Source: Actinomadura pelletieri DSM 43383 (lineage in GTDB: Bacteria; Actinomycetota; Actinomycetes; Streptosporangiales; Streptosporangiaceae). Taken from it: a DNA stretch of 64,000 nt. Each line of letters opens with the position of its first letter. Positions within the stretch are counted from its first letter, which is position 1. This document shows, one piece after another, positions 1 through 8,748 of the stretch. The notes below the pieces were generated by a model. That model saw only the letters and a program-made list of their open reading frames with translations, was not told the origin of the DNA and ran no database searches. A program made the position numbers and the translations under genes. The DNA is taken from assembly GCF_003634705.1 (NCBI RefSeq), contig NZ_RBWU01000006.1:496001-560000 (forward strand), written 5' to 3'.

Positions 1-1
1 G

Positions 2-1141
2 CCCGGCATGTCGCAGTTGCCCGCGTTGGCGTTCGACGACGTGGCGGACGTGGTCGCGACCGCGATCAACGACCGCCGTGACCGCTGGCGACCCGAATGG
101 ACGCGGCAGTTCTCCCTGTCGGTCGGCGGTGGCGCCTCGGTGGTCGCGGCCGTCGTGGTACTGCTCGCCGGGCCGTCCTGGATCGTCCCGGCCGCCTCGG
201 CCGGCGTCATCTGCCTGCTGTACCTCGCCGCCGCGGTCTCGGCCTCGCGCGCCGCGGGCGACGAGCGGGCGGGCACGGTACTGGGATTCGCCGCGTTACC
301 GCACGCGTTCCTCGCCGGTCTACTCGCCCCCGCCCGCGACACCCCGTTCTCAGGCCTGGACGCCCTCGACGCGCTGGCCGGCTTCGGCACCCTGGTGCTC
401 GCCTCCGTGATCGCGGTCGTGGGCGTCACCCGCGGCGCGTCGGTCTTCTGGGGGATGGTCCTCGGCGGGCTGCTCGGCACCGTCGCCTCCGGCGTCGCAC
501 TCGCGTTCGAGGACCTCTCCGCGACGGGAATCGCGGCGGTCACGGTGGTGGTCGCGATGATGCTCACGCCCCTGACCCCGACCCTGGCCTTCCGTTTCTC
601 AAGGGTGACGCTTCCCCCGGTGCCGCAGAGCGCCGAAGACCTGCGGCGCGACACGATCACCGTGGACGGGCAGGAGATCCTGACCCGCACCGGCCGCGCC
701 AACCGGTTCATGACCGGGTTCACCGCCGGGCTCGGCGTCATCGCGTTCGTCGGGCTCGTCCCGTCCGCCTTCGACGACGGCTGGCTCGGCCCGACCACCG
801 CGGCGGTCGTCTCGGTGCTGTTGCTCCTGCGCTCGCGGCTGTTCCGCAGCCGGCCCCAGCGGCTGAACCTGCTGGTTCCCGGAATGCTCGGCGTAGCGGC
901 GCTGGTGGTCGCGCAGGCATGGGACGCGTCGCCGACCGTGCTGGTGGCCGGTGCGCTGCTCCCGCTGATGGCCGTGGCGGCGACCGTGGTGGGCGTCGGA
1001 CTCTGGCTCCCCGGCCATCGGCCCTCACCTTTCTGGGGTCGTGCCGGGGACATCCTGGAAATGCTCCTGCTGATCGCGCTCATCCCGCTCGCCCTCGGCG
1101 AGTGCGGTCTGTTCGCGTACATGCGCGGCCTCGCCGGTTAG
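2..1141 (+). CDS. eccD: Type VII secretion integral membrane protein EccD, 5'-truncated
   Basis: Visible part is about 379 residues of an almost entirely hydrophobic protein with roughly ten transmembrane segments, broken by one hydrophilic loop (residues about 200-235 of the visible part). EccD forms the membrane vestibule of the ESX/type VII secretion pore and normally starts with a ubiquitin-like domain. No such domain is visible because the frame is open to the window edge; the first ATG at 8 is internal. The identification rests on hydropathy, length and the eccB gene 8 nt downstream. The rest of the ESX machinery (EccC, EccE) is not in the window and may lie upstream. Confidence 0.85.
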   Translation, partial: PGMSQLPALAFDDVADVVATAINDRRDRWRPEWTRQFSLSVGGGASVVAAVVVLLAGPSWIVPAASAGVICLLYLAAAVSASRAAGDERAGTVLGFAALPHAFLAGLLAPARDTPFSGLDALDALAGFGTLVLASVIAVVGVTRGASVFWGMVLGGLLGTVASGVALAFEDLSATGIAAVTVVVAMMLTPLTPTLAFRFSRVTLPPVPQSAEDLRRDTITVDGQEILTRTGRANRFMTGFTAGLGVIAFVGLVPSAFDDGWLGPTTAAVVSVLLLLRSRLFRSRPQRLNLLVPGMLGVAALVVAQAWDASPTVLVAGALLPLMAVAATVVGVGLWLPGHRPSPFWGRAGDILEMLLLIALIPLALGECGLFAYMRGLAG

Positions 1142-1149
1142 GAGTCCGC

Positions 1150-2559
1150 ATGCAGACCCGCAAGGACCTGTTACAAGCGCACCGGCTGATGAGCCAGCGG
1201 GCGTCGCTCGCCCTCATTTCCGGGGAGCCGGACAACCCCGAACTGCCGATGCGACGAATGAACATCGCCGCGTTCAGCGGCATCATGATCGGCATCCTGT
1301 GCATGGCCGCGTTCGGCATCTACGGCGTCATCCGTCCGGGCGGCGCCACGGGCCTGGAAAAGGCCGGAATGCTGATCGTGGAGGAAGAGACCGGCGCCCG
1401 CTACGTATGGTGCGAGAACGGCAGGCTGTGCCCGGTCAGCAACTACGTGTCGGCCCGCCTGGTCGCCGGTGAGAACTCCGACAGCCGCAGGACGGTCTCC
1501 ACCGCGTCCCTCAAGAAGTTCGAGCGCGGCCCCACCCTGGGAATTCCGGGCGCACCGAATACCCTTCCCGAGCCGGACGAACTGACGCGGGGCCCGTGGG
1601 CGGTCTGCGTGCGAACGGTCGAGAGCACCTCACTGGGACGCCGATCGCTGGTCACGCTCACCGCCGAACGAAAAGTCGGCGGCACCCCGCTGACAGACGG
1701 CCAGGCCCTGGTCGTGACGGCGGACGGACATCACTGGTTGCTGTGGCGCAATTCGCGGATGCGGATACCGCCGTACGGGCTGGCGACGCTCGGAGCGACT
1801 CCCGTCCAGATCGCCGGCAAATGGCTGAACTCGGTGACACAGGGCCCGGATTTCGCCGCGCCGAAAATCCCCGGCATCGGGCATCCCGTGAACGGACCAG
1901 CCGGACGCGCGAAAGTGGGCCAGATCTTCAACCTGAGCACGGCGTCCGGCGCGTCGTCATCGTTCGTCCTTCTCGCGGACGGGCTCGCGCCGATCAGTCC
2001 GATCCAGCGGGACCTTCTCGTCGCCGCCCCGGAAACCCGCAGAGCCTACGGACCGGGGGGAGTCCGGCCGATCGAGATCAACGCGGGCCAGGTCAACACC
2101 GTCGGACGGTCCGCGCATCAGCTACGGGACCAGAGATTGGAGGGCAGGGCGCCGGCGATCGTCCCGTTCGGTGGCACGACCCCGCTGTGCGCGCTCTACA
2201 ACGACCCGAGCGGCAACGACGGCGCCACTCTGACACTCAACGGCGCGCTACCCGCGCCCCCGGAGACAACGAGCCCCCAAGGCGCCGACCAGATCGCTTT
2301 CCCACCCGGAAGCGCGGCACTTGCCGGCCGTGTCCCGAGCCCCGGGAAGGCGGACCAGGTCAGCACTTATTACCTGGTCGCCGAAGGAAAACGATTCCCC
2401 ATCAAGGACAGTGAAACGGTGGGAAAGCTCGGCTACTCGTTGCCGGGTGACGCCTCGAACGTCCCGGCCGGGGTTCTGGACCTGATCGTGCAGGGACCGG
2501 TCCTCGACCCGGCGGCCGTATCCGCCGCTCGACCAACGAATGCCCAGGCAGGGAACTGA
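1150..2559 (+). CDS. eccB: Type VII secretion protein EccB
   Basis: 469 residues, close to the usual EccB size. The N-terminus begins MQTRKDLLQAHRLMSQRAS, the typical cytoplasmic EccB opening, followed by one transmembrane helix at about residues 38-60. The remainder is periplasmic and carries repeated short modules and conserved cysteines (for example CENGRLC). EccB is a core component of the ESX translocon and its periplasmic part lines the pore. The ATG at 1150 lies 8 nt after the eccD stop, so the two are probably co-transcribed. The reading frame is open far upstream of this ATG, but that stretch overlaps eccD and does not look like protein. Confidence 0.93.
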   Translation: MQTRKDLLQAHRLMSQRASLALISGEPDNPELPMRRMNIAAFSGIMIGILCMAAFGIYGVIRPGGATGLEKAGMLIVEEETGARYVWCENGRLCPVSNYVSARLVAGENSDSRRTVSTASLKKFERGPTLGIPGAPNTLPEPDELTRGPWAVCVRTVESTSLGRRSLVTLTAERKVGGTPLTDGQALVVTADGHHWLLWRNSRMRIPPYGLATLGATPVQIAGKWLNSVTQGPDFAAPKIPGIGHPVNGPAGRAKVGQIFNLSTASGASSSFVLLADGLAPISPIQRDLLVAAPETRRAYGPGGVRPIEINAGQVNTVGRSAHQLRDQRLEGRAPAIVPFGGTTPLCALYNDPSGNDGATLTLNGALPAPPETTSPQGADQIAFPPGSAALAGRVPSPGKADQVSTYYLVAEGKRFPIKDSETVGKLGYSLPGDASNVPAGVLDLIVQGPVLDPAAVSAARPTNAQAGN

Positions 2560-2806
2560 TCATTGAGCGATTTCGGATTGAATGAAACCGGAATGGGAGT
2601 CATCGCGTCTATGACTGTCGAAGAATGGATGGACAGCCGACGATGAAGATCCTAGGGTAGGAGGACAATCTGTGGTGCGACCCAAGCCTTCGGAGGCCGA
2701 AGGGCTGATTGCGCCACTAAGCGGGGGCAGGTTGGTGTTGGCCCGGCGCCTCTGTTCCGGACCGTCTTCGCGGGTCATGACGAAAACAAGTCACTGGAGG
2801 TGACTG

Positions 2807-3127
2807 ATGGGGCAGCAGTCGGCCGTCGACAGAGCGGCAATGAAGCAGGCCGCGGACGACATCGACGCATCCGCGAACGTCATCAAGGGTTTGCAGACGC
2901 AGCTCGAAGGCCACAAACAGCAGGTCCGCTCGGCCTGGGAGGGTAACGCCTCGATGGCCTTCGAGCAGGTCTTCAACCGGTTCAACGAAGACTTCACCAA
3001 GGTGCTGCGCGCACTGGAGGGCATGCACCAGAGCCTCGTCCAGACGAAGATCACCTACGAGTCCAAGGAAGAGATGTCGGAGCAGGCCGTAAGCAAGGTC
3101 CAGTCCCTGCTCAACGGCACGACCTGA
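2807..3127 (+). CDS. WXG100 family secretion substrate (EsxB-like)
   Basis: 106 residues, all helical in character, with the WXG turn at W44-E45-G46 and a C-terminal Y84-x3-E88, which fits the YxxxD/E type VII export signal. Start ATG has a strong ribosome site (GGAGGTGA). A 247-nt spacer with an imperfect hairpin at 2685-2706 separates it from eccB, so it may have its own promoter. WXG100 proteins are small helical hairpins exported as dimers; the likely partner is the next gene. Confidence 0.93.
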   Translation: MGQQSAVDRAAMKQAADDIDASANVIKGLQTQLEGHKQQVRSAWEGNASMAFEQVFNRFNEDFTKVLRALEGMHQSLVQTKITYESKEEMSEQAVSKVQSLLNGTT

Positions 3128-3169
3128 CCGAAATTCCCATTAGGTGTCAACGCCTGGAGAAGGAGAGTC

Positions 3170-3457
3170 ATGAGCTACACCAGAGCCAATTTCGGCGGCC
3201 TCACGGAGGGTGAGGCCCAGTTCAGCCAGGCCGCGCGTGCCCTGATGGACGAGCTGAGCGACCTGGAGGGCAAGCTCCGAACGAAGCTCAACCAGTGGGA
3301 GGGCTCCGCCCAGGAGGCCTACTGGGTCTTTCAGAAGCAGTGGGACGGGGCCGCCAAGGACATGCAGAACGTCGTGGCACAGCTGGGCCTGGCCATCCGC
3401 GACGCCCACGACAACTACCAGCAGGCCGAGCGGAGCAACTCCAGCATCTGGGGCTGA
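3170..3457 (+). CDS. WXG100 family secretion substrate (EsxA-like)
   Basis: 95 residues with the WXG turn at W43-E44-G45 and Y83-x3-E87 near the C-terminus. Both the turn and an export-type tail are therefore present in each member of this pair, whereas in mycobacterial EsxA/EsxB pairs the tail signal is usually described for one partner. Ribosome site AAGGAGAG precedes the ATG. It lies 42 nt after the preceding WXG100 gene, and the two probably form a secreted heterodimer. Confidence 0.93.
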   Translation: MSYTRANFGGLTEGEAQFSQAARALMDELSDLEGKLRTKLNQWEGSAQEAYWVFQKQWDGAAKDMQNVVAQLGLAIRDAHDNYQQAERSNSSIWG

Positions 3458-3497
3458 ACCGCCGACGATGACCGTCCCGGGACACCCCGGGTGTGGC

Positions 3498-3525
3498 GAC
3501 CCTGGCCGTGCGCACGGCCAGGGTC
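3498..3525. terminator. Perfect 28-nt palindrome after the WXG100 pair
   Basis: The two 14-nt arms (GACCCTGGCCGTGC and its reverse complement) are perfectly complementary. It lies 40 nt after the second WXG100 stop and 90 nt before the next gene. No clear T-run follows, so it could be an intrinsic terminator, a partial terminator or an mRNA-stabilising hairpin that lets the WXG100 pair be expressed above the downstream genes. Confidence 0.5.
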
Positions 3526-3615
3526 CGCTTCGCCACCAAGGAACCGGCATGCGGATCGGTGCCGTCTTGTCTCCCGGGGCAGCCGAAGAGGCAAGAGGCT
3601 GACTAGGAGGTAAGC

Positions 3616-3984
3616 ATGGGGCACCCTAAGTACCTGCCCCCCACCGGGGGCAAGGAAATTAAGATCGACCACGACACGATCGACGACATCGTGAAAAAGC
3701 TCGAAAGAGACTTGAACGAGCTCAAGAGGCGCCCGACGCACAGCCAGCTCATCAATGACGAGACCCCGCCCGAGTCCGCGATGGGAAATTACCAGGCGGG
3801 CCGTACCATGTACGCCACGATCACAGCGGCCCGCGACCAGATCGGCAACACCTTCGACCAGTTCGTCACCGCCTACGAGCAGGTGATCGAAGCCATTCGT
3901 GCGTCGAACAAGAACCACCGCACGGCCGACGACGCGTCCAAGCACGGTGTGCAGGCGGCCGGTAATCCAAACACCGCCATCTGA
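3616..3984 (+). CDS. Small helical ESX-locus protein, probable accessory substrate
   Basis: 122 residues with no recognised family. The sequence is polar and predicted helical (about residues 20-45 and 65-95), lacks WXG and cysteine, and has no signal peptide or transmembrane segment. Ribosome site AGGAGGTAAGC precedes the ATG. Its position between the WXG100 pair and a WXG-domain/Gly-rich protein suggests an ESX substrate or partner (EspC-like or PE-like role); this is inference from context only. Confidence 0.75.
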   Translation: MGHPKYLPPTGGKEIKIDHDTIDDIVKKLERDLNELKRRPTHSQLINDETPPESAMGNYQAGRTMYATITAARDQIGNTFDQFVTAYEQVIEAIRASNKNHRTADDASKHGVQAAGNPNTAI

Positions 3985-4015
3985 TCAGTCTTAAGTACGG
4001 AAAGGGGGATCCTCC

Positions 4016-5236
4016 GTGGGGAACAGCCAGCCAATCCGGAAGGAAGTTCAGTTCGGTGACGAGGGCACCGGTGGGCTCGACAAGTTCATGGTGTGGAAAG
4101 ACAATTTCGACAAGGTGCGAGAAATTGTTGATTCCATGCAACCTGGCAAGATGTACACCAGTTCGACGGCCTACGGCAAGCTCGCCGCGCGGATGGACGA
4201 GTCCGTCGGCCTGATCTATAACCAGGCGACACGGCTGGTCGAGTCCTGGGGCGGCGAGGACGCCGAAAAGGCGATGACCCAAATGAATAAGGCCTACCGT
4301 CAAGCCCAGGAGATCCACGCACGGGCCGACACGACCAGCAAAGCACTCAAAACCCACGGGGAGCTACAGGACGGCTGGCAGAAGCAGTACGGCAGCGGCA
4401 GCAAGATGGACAGCTGGGTCAAGGACGCCTTCAACTGGGGCCAGCGCATCATGGCAACCAACCCCGTTACCGGCCCGGCCGCCGTCAGTTCCATGATCGG
4501 AAACAACTTCGCCGCTGACGCCGTCCTGGACCGCATCCACGACGGCACCAAGCAATCCAACTACAACTTCCCCGAGGACATCCGCCAAGACATGCCCCAA
4601 GCGAATCCAAATACCGGGGGCGCGGATCCGCTCAAGAATGGAACCGGCTCTCCCCAGCCGCCCAAGATGCCGGGCGGCGGTGGTCCGGGCGGCGGTCCCG
4701 GCGGCATGCCGGGTGGCCCTGGTGACCTGCCGGGCGGCCCTGGAGGTTCCGGTGACCTGCCGAGCGGGCCTGGAGGCGTCCCTGGTGGACCAAAGGGTCC
4801 CGGTGGCCTTCCGGATGGCCCAGGTGGGCCGGGTCTACCCGGGGGACCTGGTAGTGGCAGCGGTCTACCGGGAACGGACCTGGCCGGTCTACCGCCGGGT
4901 GGTCCTGGCGGTGGCCCTGGCCTCGGTGGTGGCGGCCTGGGAGGTGGCCCTGGCGGGGCTCCCGGACTTGGCAGTGGCGGTCCGGGCGGAATCCCCGGCG
5001 GGGCTCCCGGTCTCGGTAGCGGTGGGATCGGTGCCGGTCCGGGCGCCATGGGTGCTGGCGCGCTGGGCGGAAGCGGTTTTGGAGCCAGGGGCGGCATGAC
5101 CGGTATGGGAATGCCCATGGGCGCCGGTGCCCGCGGCGGCGGGGACGGTAACGAGCACGAACGCAGCACCTGGCTGACCGAGGACGAGGACGTCTGGGGC
5201 GGCAACGACGACACCGCACCACCGGTGATCGGCTGA
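4016..5236 (+). CDS. WXG/PPE-like domain protein with Gly/Pro-rich tail
   Basis: 406 residues from a GTG start preceded by an AAAGGGGG site. Residues 1-190 are helical with an SWGGEDAEKA turn near residue 80, like WXG/PPE proteins. About residues 210-370 are a low-complexity run of GGP/GGL repeats. The C-terminus ends with a charged motif (ERSTWLTEDEDVWGG then PPVIG) that I believe recurs in ESX-locus proteins of actinomycetes. Likely a secreted ESX substrate. Decayed copies of its 3' end lie between the downstream mycosin genes, so it was part of the segment that was duplicated. Confidence 0.85.
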   Translation: MGNSQPIRKEVQFGDEGTGGLDKFMVWKDNFDKVREIVDSMQPGKMYTSSTAYGKLAARMDESVGLIYNQATRLVESWGGEDAEKAMTQMNKAYRQAQEIHARADTTSKALKTHGELQDGWQKQYGSGSKMDSWVKDAFNWGQRIMATNPVTGPAAVSSMIGNNFAADAVLDRIHDGTKQSNYNFPEDIRQDMPQANPNTGGADPLKNGTGSPQPPKMPGGGGPGGGPGGMPGGPGDLPGGPGGSGDLPSGPGGVPGGPKGPGGLPDGPGGPGLPGGPGSGSGLPGTDLAGLPPGGPGGGPGLGGGGLGGGPGGAPGLGSGGPGGIPGGAPGLGSGGIGAGPGAMGAGALGGSGFGARGGMTGMGMPMGAGARGGGDGNEHERSTWLTEDEDVWGGNDDTAPPVIG

Positions 5237-5333
5237 CGCAGAGGAAACATGTGACGAACGTGACGGCTTCGGCAGACCTGGCCAACCCGTCTGCCGAGCT
5301 GTCGTTTAACCGCTCCATGCAAAGGGAGTGCAG

Positions 5334-6686
5334 ATGTTGAGGCGAAGCCGAAGAGTGGCTCGTTCAGTCCTGGCCTTGCTCATCGTCGGAGCGATCGCCT
5401 GGCCTAGCTCGGCTTCGGCGGCGCCCAAGCCCCGGCCAGACCAGTGGTGGTTCAAATCCTGGGGTGTACAGAGCCACCTTTGGCCCTTGTCAGTGGGGAC
5501 GGGCGTCACGATTGCCTTGATCGATACTGGCGTCCAGGCGAACCTTCCTGAACTCCAAGGTGTTGTACTTTCAGGGATCGATTTGGAGAACAGAACCGTC
5601 GACGGTCGCCAAGACCTTGATCGCTTTAACACGCCACCCGGCCATGGCACCGCGATGGCGTCGCTGATTGCTGCTCAAGGGGGACGAACCGGCCTGGTGG
5701 GAGTAGCGCCTGGGGCTAAGATCCTCCCGATTGTGGCCCAGAGCAATGATGCCTATGCAAAAGGTATCCGCTACGCAGCGGATCGTGGTACTCAGGTGAT
5801 CAACCTTTCGCAGGCGATCCCCGGGCCGTGCCCTCGCAATCTACAAGAGGCCATCGCGTATGCGCTCGAAAAGGACGTAGTGATCGTCGTTGGGGCGGGA
5901 AACGATGGTGACGGTGCAAATTCCAGCAACGCGCCGGCCAACTGCATGGGTGTCTTGTCAGTGGGTGCGGTCGATTCCAAGTTTTCTCCGTGGATGAAGA
6001 CACAGCGACAATCCTATGTAAAAGTTGCAGCTCCCGGCGTCGACATGCGGGTCCTTCTCAAGGACGGAGAGCTCTATCGAGGAAAGGGCACAAGCGACGC
6101 CGCTGCCGTCACCTCGGCTGCCGTGGCTCTTATTCGGGCCAAGTATCCGTCGATGACGAACCGGGAGGTTGTGCGGCAGCTCATTGCGTCCGCGTTGGAC
6201 GTCTATGAGAAGGGTAATGATAATCGGACCGGGTATGGTGTCATTCGGCCTTACCGGCCGCTCGCGGGGAAAGCGCCGAAGGGCACCGCGAATCCGGTTT
6301 TTGACGAGTTTGATCGCTGGAAGAGGACTCACCAACCTGAGGGGGCGAAGTCTGCGGCCCCGGCGGCGTCCAAAGACGATGACTCCTCTTTGCCCTCCCT
6401 AATCGTGTTGATCGCGGTCGTTGTTGTGGTGGGGGCAGCCGCGAGTCTTTTCGGGTTCTTTTTCTCCCGCCGGAAGCGGGGCGGGCCGCCGCCCTTGGGG
6501 CCAGGGACCGGCTTCGGAGCGCCGCAGGCATTTGGACAGCAGCCGCCAGGCGGTCAGCATGGTCCGTACCCGCCGGTTCCACCGCAGGGCGCCCCGCCGC
6601 ACTATCAACCGCACCCGCCGCCAGGGCAGCATCCGCCCGGCCAATGGCCGCCAGGTGGTGCTCCCCCGGCAAGGCCACCGCAGTAA
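5334..6686 (+). CDS. mycP: Mycosin 1 (type VII-associated subtilisin-like protease)
   Basis: 450 residues. An N-terminal signal peptide (residues 1-30) is followed by a subtilase domain with catalytic D64 (IALIDTGVQ), H104 (PPGHGTAMAS) and S254 (KGTSDAAA) and oxyanion-hole N190. A membrane helix lies at about 350-375, followed by an unusually long Pro/Gly/Gln-rich cytoplasmic tail. The ATG at 5334 is preferred over the in-frame GTG two codons upstream because AGGGAG is then 6 nt away. The usual Pro after GTSxAA is absent. Mycosins stabilise the ESX membrane complex and cleave some substrates. This copy is the most divergent of the four. Confidence 0.93.
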   Translation: MLRRSRRVARSVLALLIVGAIAWPSSASAAPKPRPDQWWFKSWGVQSHLWPLSVGTGVTIALIDTGVQANLPELQGVVLSGIDLENRTVDGRQDLDRFNTPPGHGTAMASLIAAQGGRTGLVGVAPGAKILPIVAQSNDAYAKGIRYAADRGTQVINLSQAIPGPCPRNLQEAIAYALEKDVVIVVGAGNDGDGANSSNAPANCMGVLSVGAVDSKFSPWMKTQRQSYVKVAAPGVDMRVLLKDGELYRGKGTSDAAAVTSAAVALIRAKYPSMTNREVVRQLIASALDVYEKGNDNRTGYGVIRPYRPLAGKAPKGTANPVFDEFDRWKRTHQPEGAKSAAPAASKDDDSSLPSLIVLIAVVVVVGAAASLFGFFFSRRKRGGPPPLGPGTGFGAPQAFGQQPPGGQHGPYPPVPPQGAPPHYQPHPPPGQHPPGQWPPGGAPPARPPQ

Positions 6687-7040
6687 GGCGAAGATCCTCT
6701 GTGGTCCATCTTCGGACGGTGCACCTCGTTTCCGCATAGCGAGGTTCGAAGTTCAACGGATGACGCGCTGGGCGGCACCACCTCGAAACCAGGGCGGCAT
6801 GACCTATGGGTATGCCGATGGGAAGCGACGCACGCGATGACACGGTCGGCGAGGAACGCGAATGATGCCCATGACTGACCGCAGAACGACGATTTCTGTC
6901 ACGGGAACGATGGCACGTTCACTCTCCGTGATTGGCTGACGCGGAGGCGGTCGTGTGGAGGACACGACGACAGCGTCATTCCAGGCTTGGTTGGTTTGGC
7001 GCTGGCCTAAGTTGAACGGTCACCTAGATGAGGAGTGCGA
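6687..7040. other. Spacer 1 of the mycosin array
   Basis: 354 nt without a functional gene. It contains a decayed gene fragment (6758-6939) and then a copy of the leader that precedes each mycosin. It aligns along its whole length with the spacers at 8397-8748 and 10102-10452. I see no terminator or clear promoter. Confidence 0.8.
6758..6939 (+). pseudogene. Ghost 1: decayed 3' end of the Gly-rich WXG-domain gene
   Basis: It matches the last ~190 nt of the gene ending at 5236: GCGCTGGGCGG, then GGGCGGCATGACC, ATGGG, CTGACCG and finally GTGATTGGCTGACGC (parent GTGATCGGCTGACGC). The frame is broken, and the Trp codon of the conserved ERSTWLTED motif reads TGA (6872-6874). Too short and too damaged to encode the parent domain. 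Confidence 0.8.
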
Positions 7041-8396
7041 ATGCTGCGACGGACTCGCAGGCTGGCTGTTCCAGCCTTGGGCATGCTTATCTGGAGTGCG
7101 GTCGTTTGCCCCGTCGCGGCTGCGGCTCCTCCTCAACCACGGGCAGACGAATGGTGGTTCAAGTCGTGGGGGGTACAAAGCCACATCTGGCCCTTGTCCA
7201 CGGGCGAGGGCGTCACGATCGCCTTGATCGATAGCGGTGTTCAGGCGAACTTGCCGGATCTGCAGGGTGTCGTACTTCCAGGCACCAATCTGGATGGCGG
7301 AAGCGGCGACGGCACAGAGGACGTTGACCCCTTCAATAGCTCCGTGGGCCACGGTACAACGATGGCGTCCTTGATAGCCGCCCAAGGGCGCGGAACTGGG
7401 CTGGTGGGAGTCGCGCCGGATGTAAAGATCCTACCGATAGTGGCGCAGAGTCAGGCCGCCTTTGCGAAAGGAATTCGTTTCGCAGCGGACCGCGGTGCCC
7501 AGGTGATCAATATTTCGCAAGGACTGCCCGGTTCATGTCCTACCGAAACCCAGGAGGCAATTTCATATGCCCTGAGCAAAGATGCAGTGATCGTTGCGTC
7601 GGCAGGTAATGATGGAAACGGCTCCAATTCGAGCATTGCACCTGCCAATTGCGCGGGCATCCTCTCGGTGGGCGCCGTGGACCGGCGGTTCAAACCATGG
7701 GAGAAGACCCAGCGACAGCCTTATGTAAAGGTCGCTGCTCCCGGTGTTGGCATGCGCGTCGTCACGAGGAATGGGCAGCTCTATGCGGGGCGTGGCACAA
7801 GTGATGCGGCAGCGGTGACGTCGGCGGCTGTTGCTCTTATCCGGGCCAAACATCCGGACATGGAGAACCGGGAGGTTGTGCGGCAGATCATTGCCTCGGC
7901 GTTAGACATTGGGGAGAAGGGGAAGGACGACCTAACTGGGTACGGCATCATTCGTCCGTATCGGCCGCTTGCGGGGAAGGTGCCTGGGGGTACGGCGAAT
8001 CCGGTGTTCGATGAGTTCGATCGCTGGAGGAAGACCCACGAACCTCAGGAGTCGAAGTCTGCGACTCCGGCCGCGTCGAAGGAGGACGACTCTTCGAGCT
8101 CCTTCATCGTGTGGGTCGCGGTTCTCGTCGTGCTAGGGGCGGGAGCAGGTCTTTTCGTGTTCTTCTTCTCCCGCAGGAGCCGGGGCGGGCCGCCGTCGAT
8201 GGGGCCGGGGAGTGGTTTCGGTGCGCCGCAGGCATTTGGACAGCAGCCGCCGGGAGGTCAGGGTGCTCCGTACCCGCCGGTTCCACCGCAGGGCGCCCCG
8301 CCGCACTATCAACCGCACCCGCCCGCGCCGCCTGGGCAGCATCCGCCCGGCCAATGGCCGCCAGGTGGTGCTCCTCCGGCAAGGCCACCGCAGTAA
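7041..8396 (+). CDS. Mycosin 2 (type VII-associated subtilisin-like protease)
   Basis: 451 residues. Signal peptide (1-31), then a subtilase domain with all triad motifs (IALIDSGVQ, VGHGTTMAS, RGTSDAAA) and the oxyanion Asn (SAGNDG). The TM helix is followed by a Pro/Gly tail ending APPARPPQ. The ATG at 7041 is 5 nt after AGGAG; an in-frame GTG at 7035 is too close to it. From about 7827 onward the DNA is almost identical to copies 3 and 4, while the catalytic domain differs clearly. All active-site residues are intact. Confidence 0.93.
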   Translation: MLRRTRRLAVPALGMLIWSAVVCPVAAAAPPQPRADEWWFKSWGVQSHIWPLSTGEGVTIALIDSGVQANLPDLQGVVLPGTNLDGGSGDGTEDVDPFNSSVGHGTTMASLIAAQGRGTGLVGVAPDVKILPIVAQSQAAFAKGIRFAADRGAQVINISQGLPGSCPTETQEAISYALSKDAVIVASAGNDGNGSNSSIAPANCAGILSVGAVDRRFKPWEKTQRQPYVKVAAPGVGMRVVTRNGQLYAGRGTSDAAAVTSAAVALIRAKHPDMENREVVRQIIASALDIGEKGKDDLTGYGIIRPYRPLAGKVPGGTANPVFDEFDRWRKTHEPQESKSATPAASKEDDSSSSFIVWVAVLVVLGAGAGLFVFFFSRRSRGGPPSMGPGSGFGAPQAFGQQPPGGQGAPYPPVPPQGAPPHYQPHPPAPPGQHPPGQWPPGGAPPARPPQ

Positions 8397-8748
8397 GGCG
8401 AAGATTTTTTGTGGTCCATCTTCGGACGATGCACCTCGTTTCCGCATAGCGAGGTTCGAAGTTCAACGGACGACGCGCTGGGCGGCACGACCTCGAGACC
8501 AGAGCGGCATGACCCATGGGTATGCCGATCGGAAGCGACGCACGCGATGACATGGTCGGCGAGGAATGCGAGCGCAGCACATGACTGACCGCGGAACGAC
8601 CCGGTCTGGCACGGCAACGATGGCACGTTCATGCTGCGTGATTGGCTGACATGGAGGCGGTCGTGTGGAGGACATGACGACAGCGTCATTCTAGGCTTGC
8701 TTGGTTAACGCTGGCCTGGGTCGAACGGTCATCAGATGAGGAGTGCGA
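8397..8748. other. Spacer 2 of the mycosin array
   Basis: 352 nt that repeat spacer 1 with substitutions and small indels: a shared ~70-nt stretch after the mycosin stop, a ghost gene fragment at 8470-8649, then a shared ~100-nt leader ending in the AGGAG ribosome site. No intact gene. Confidence 0.8.
8470..8649 (+). pseudogene. Ghost 2: decayed 3' end of the Gly-rich WXG-domain gene
   Basis: The best preserved of the three ghosts. GCGCAGCACATGACTGACCG at 8572-8591 matches ACGCAGCACCTGGCTGACCG at 5161-5180 of the parent. It carries a 2-nt net deletion after the GGCATGACC segment and the same TGG-to-TGA nonsense change as the other ghosts, and it ends in GTGATTGGCTGA like the parent stop region. 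Confidence 0.85.
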
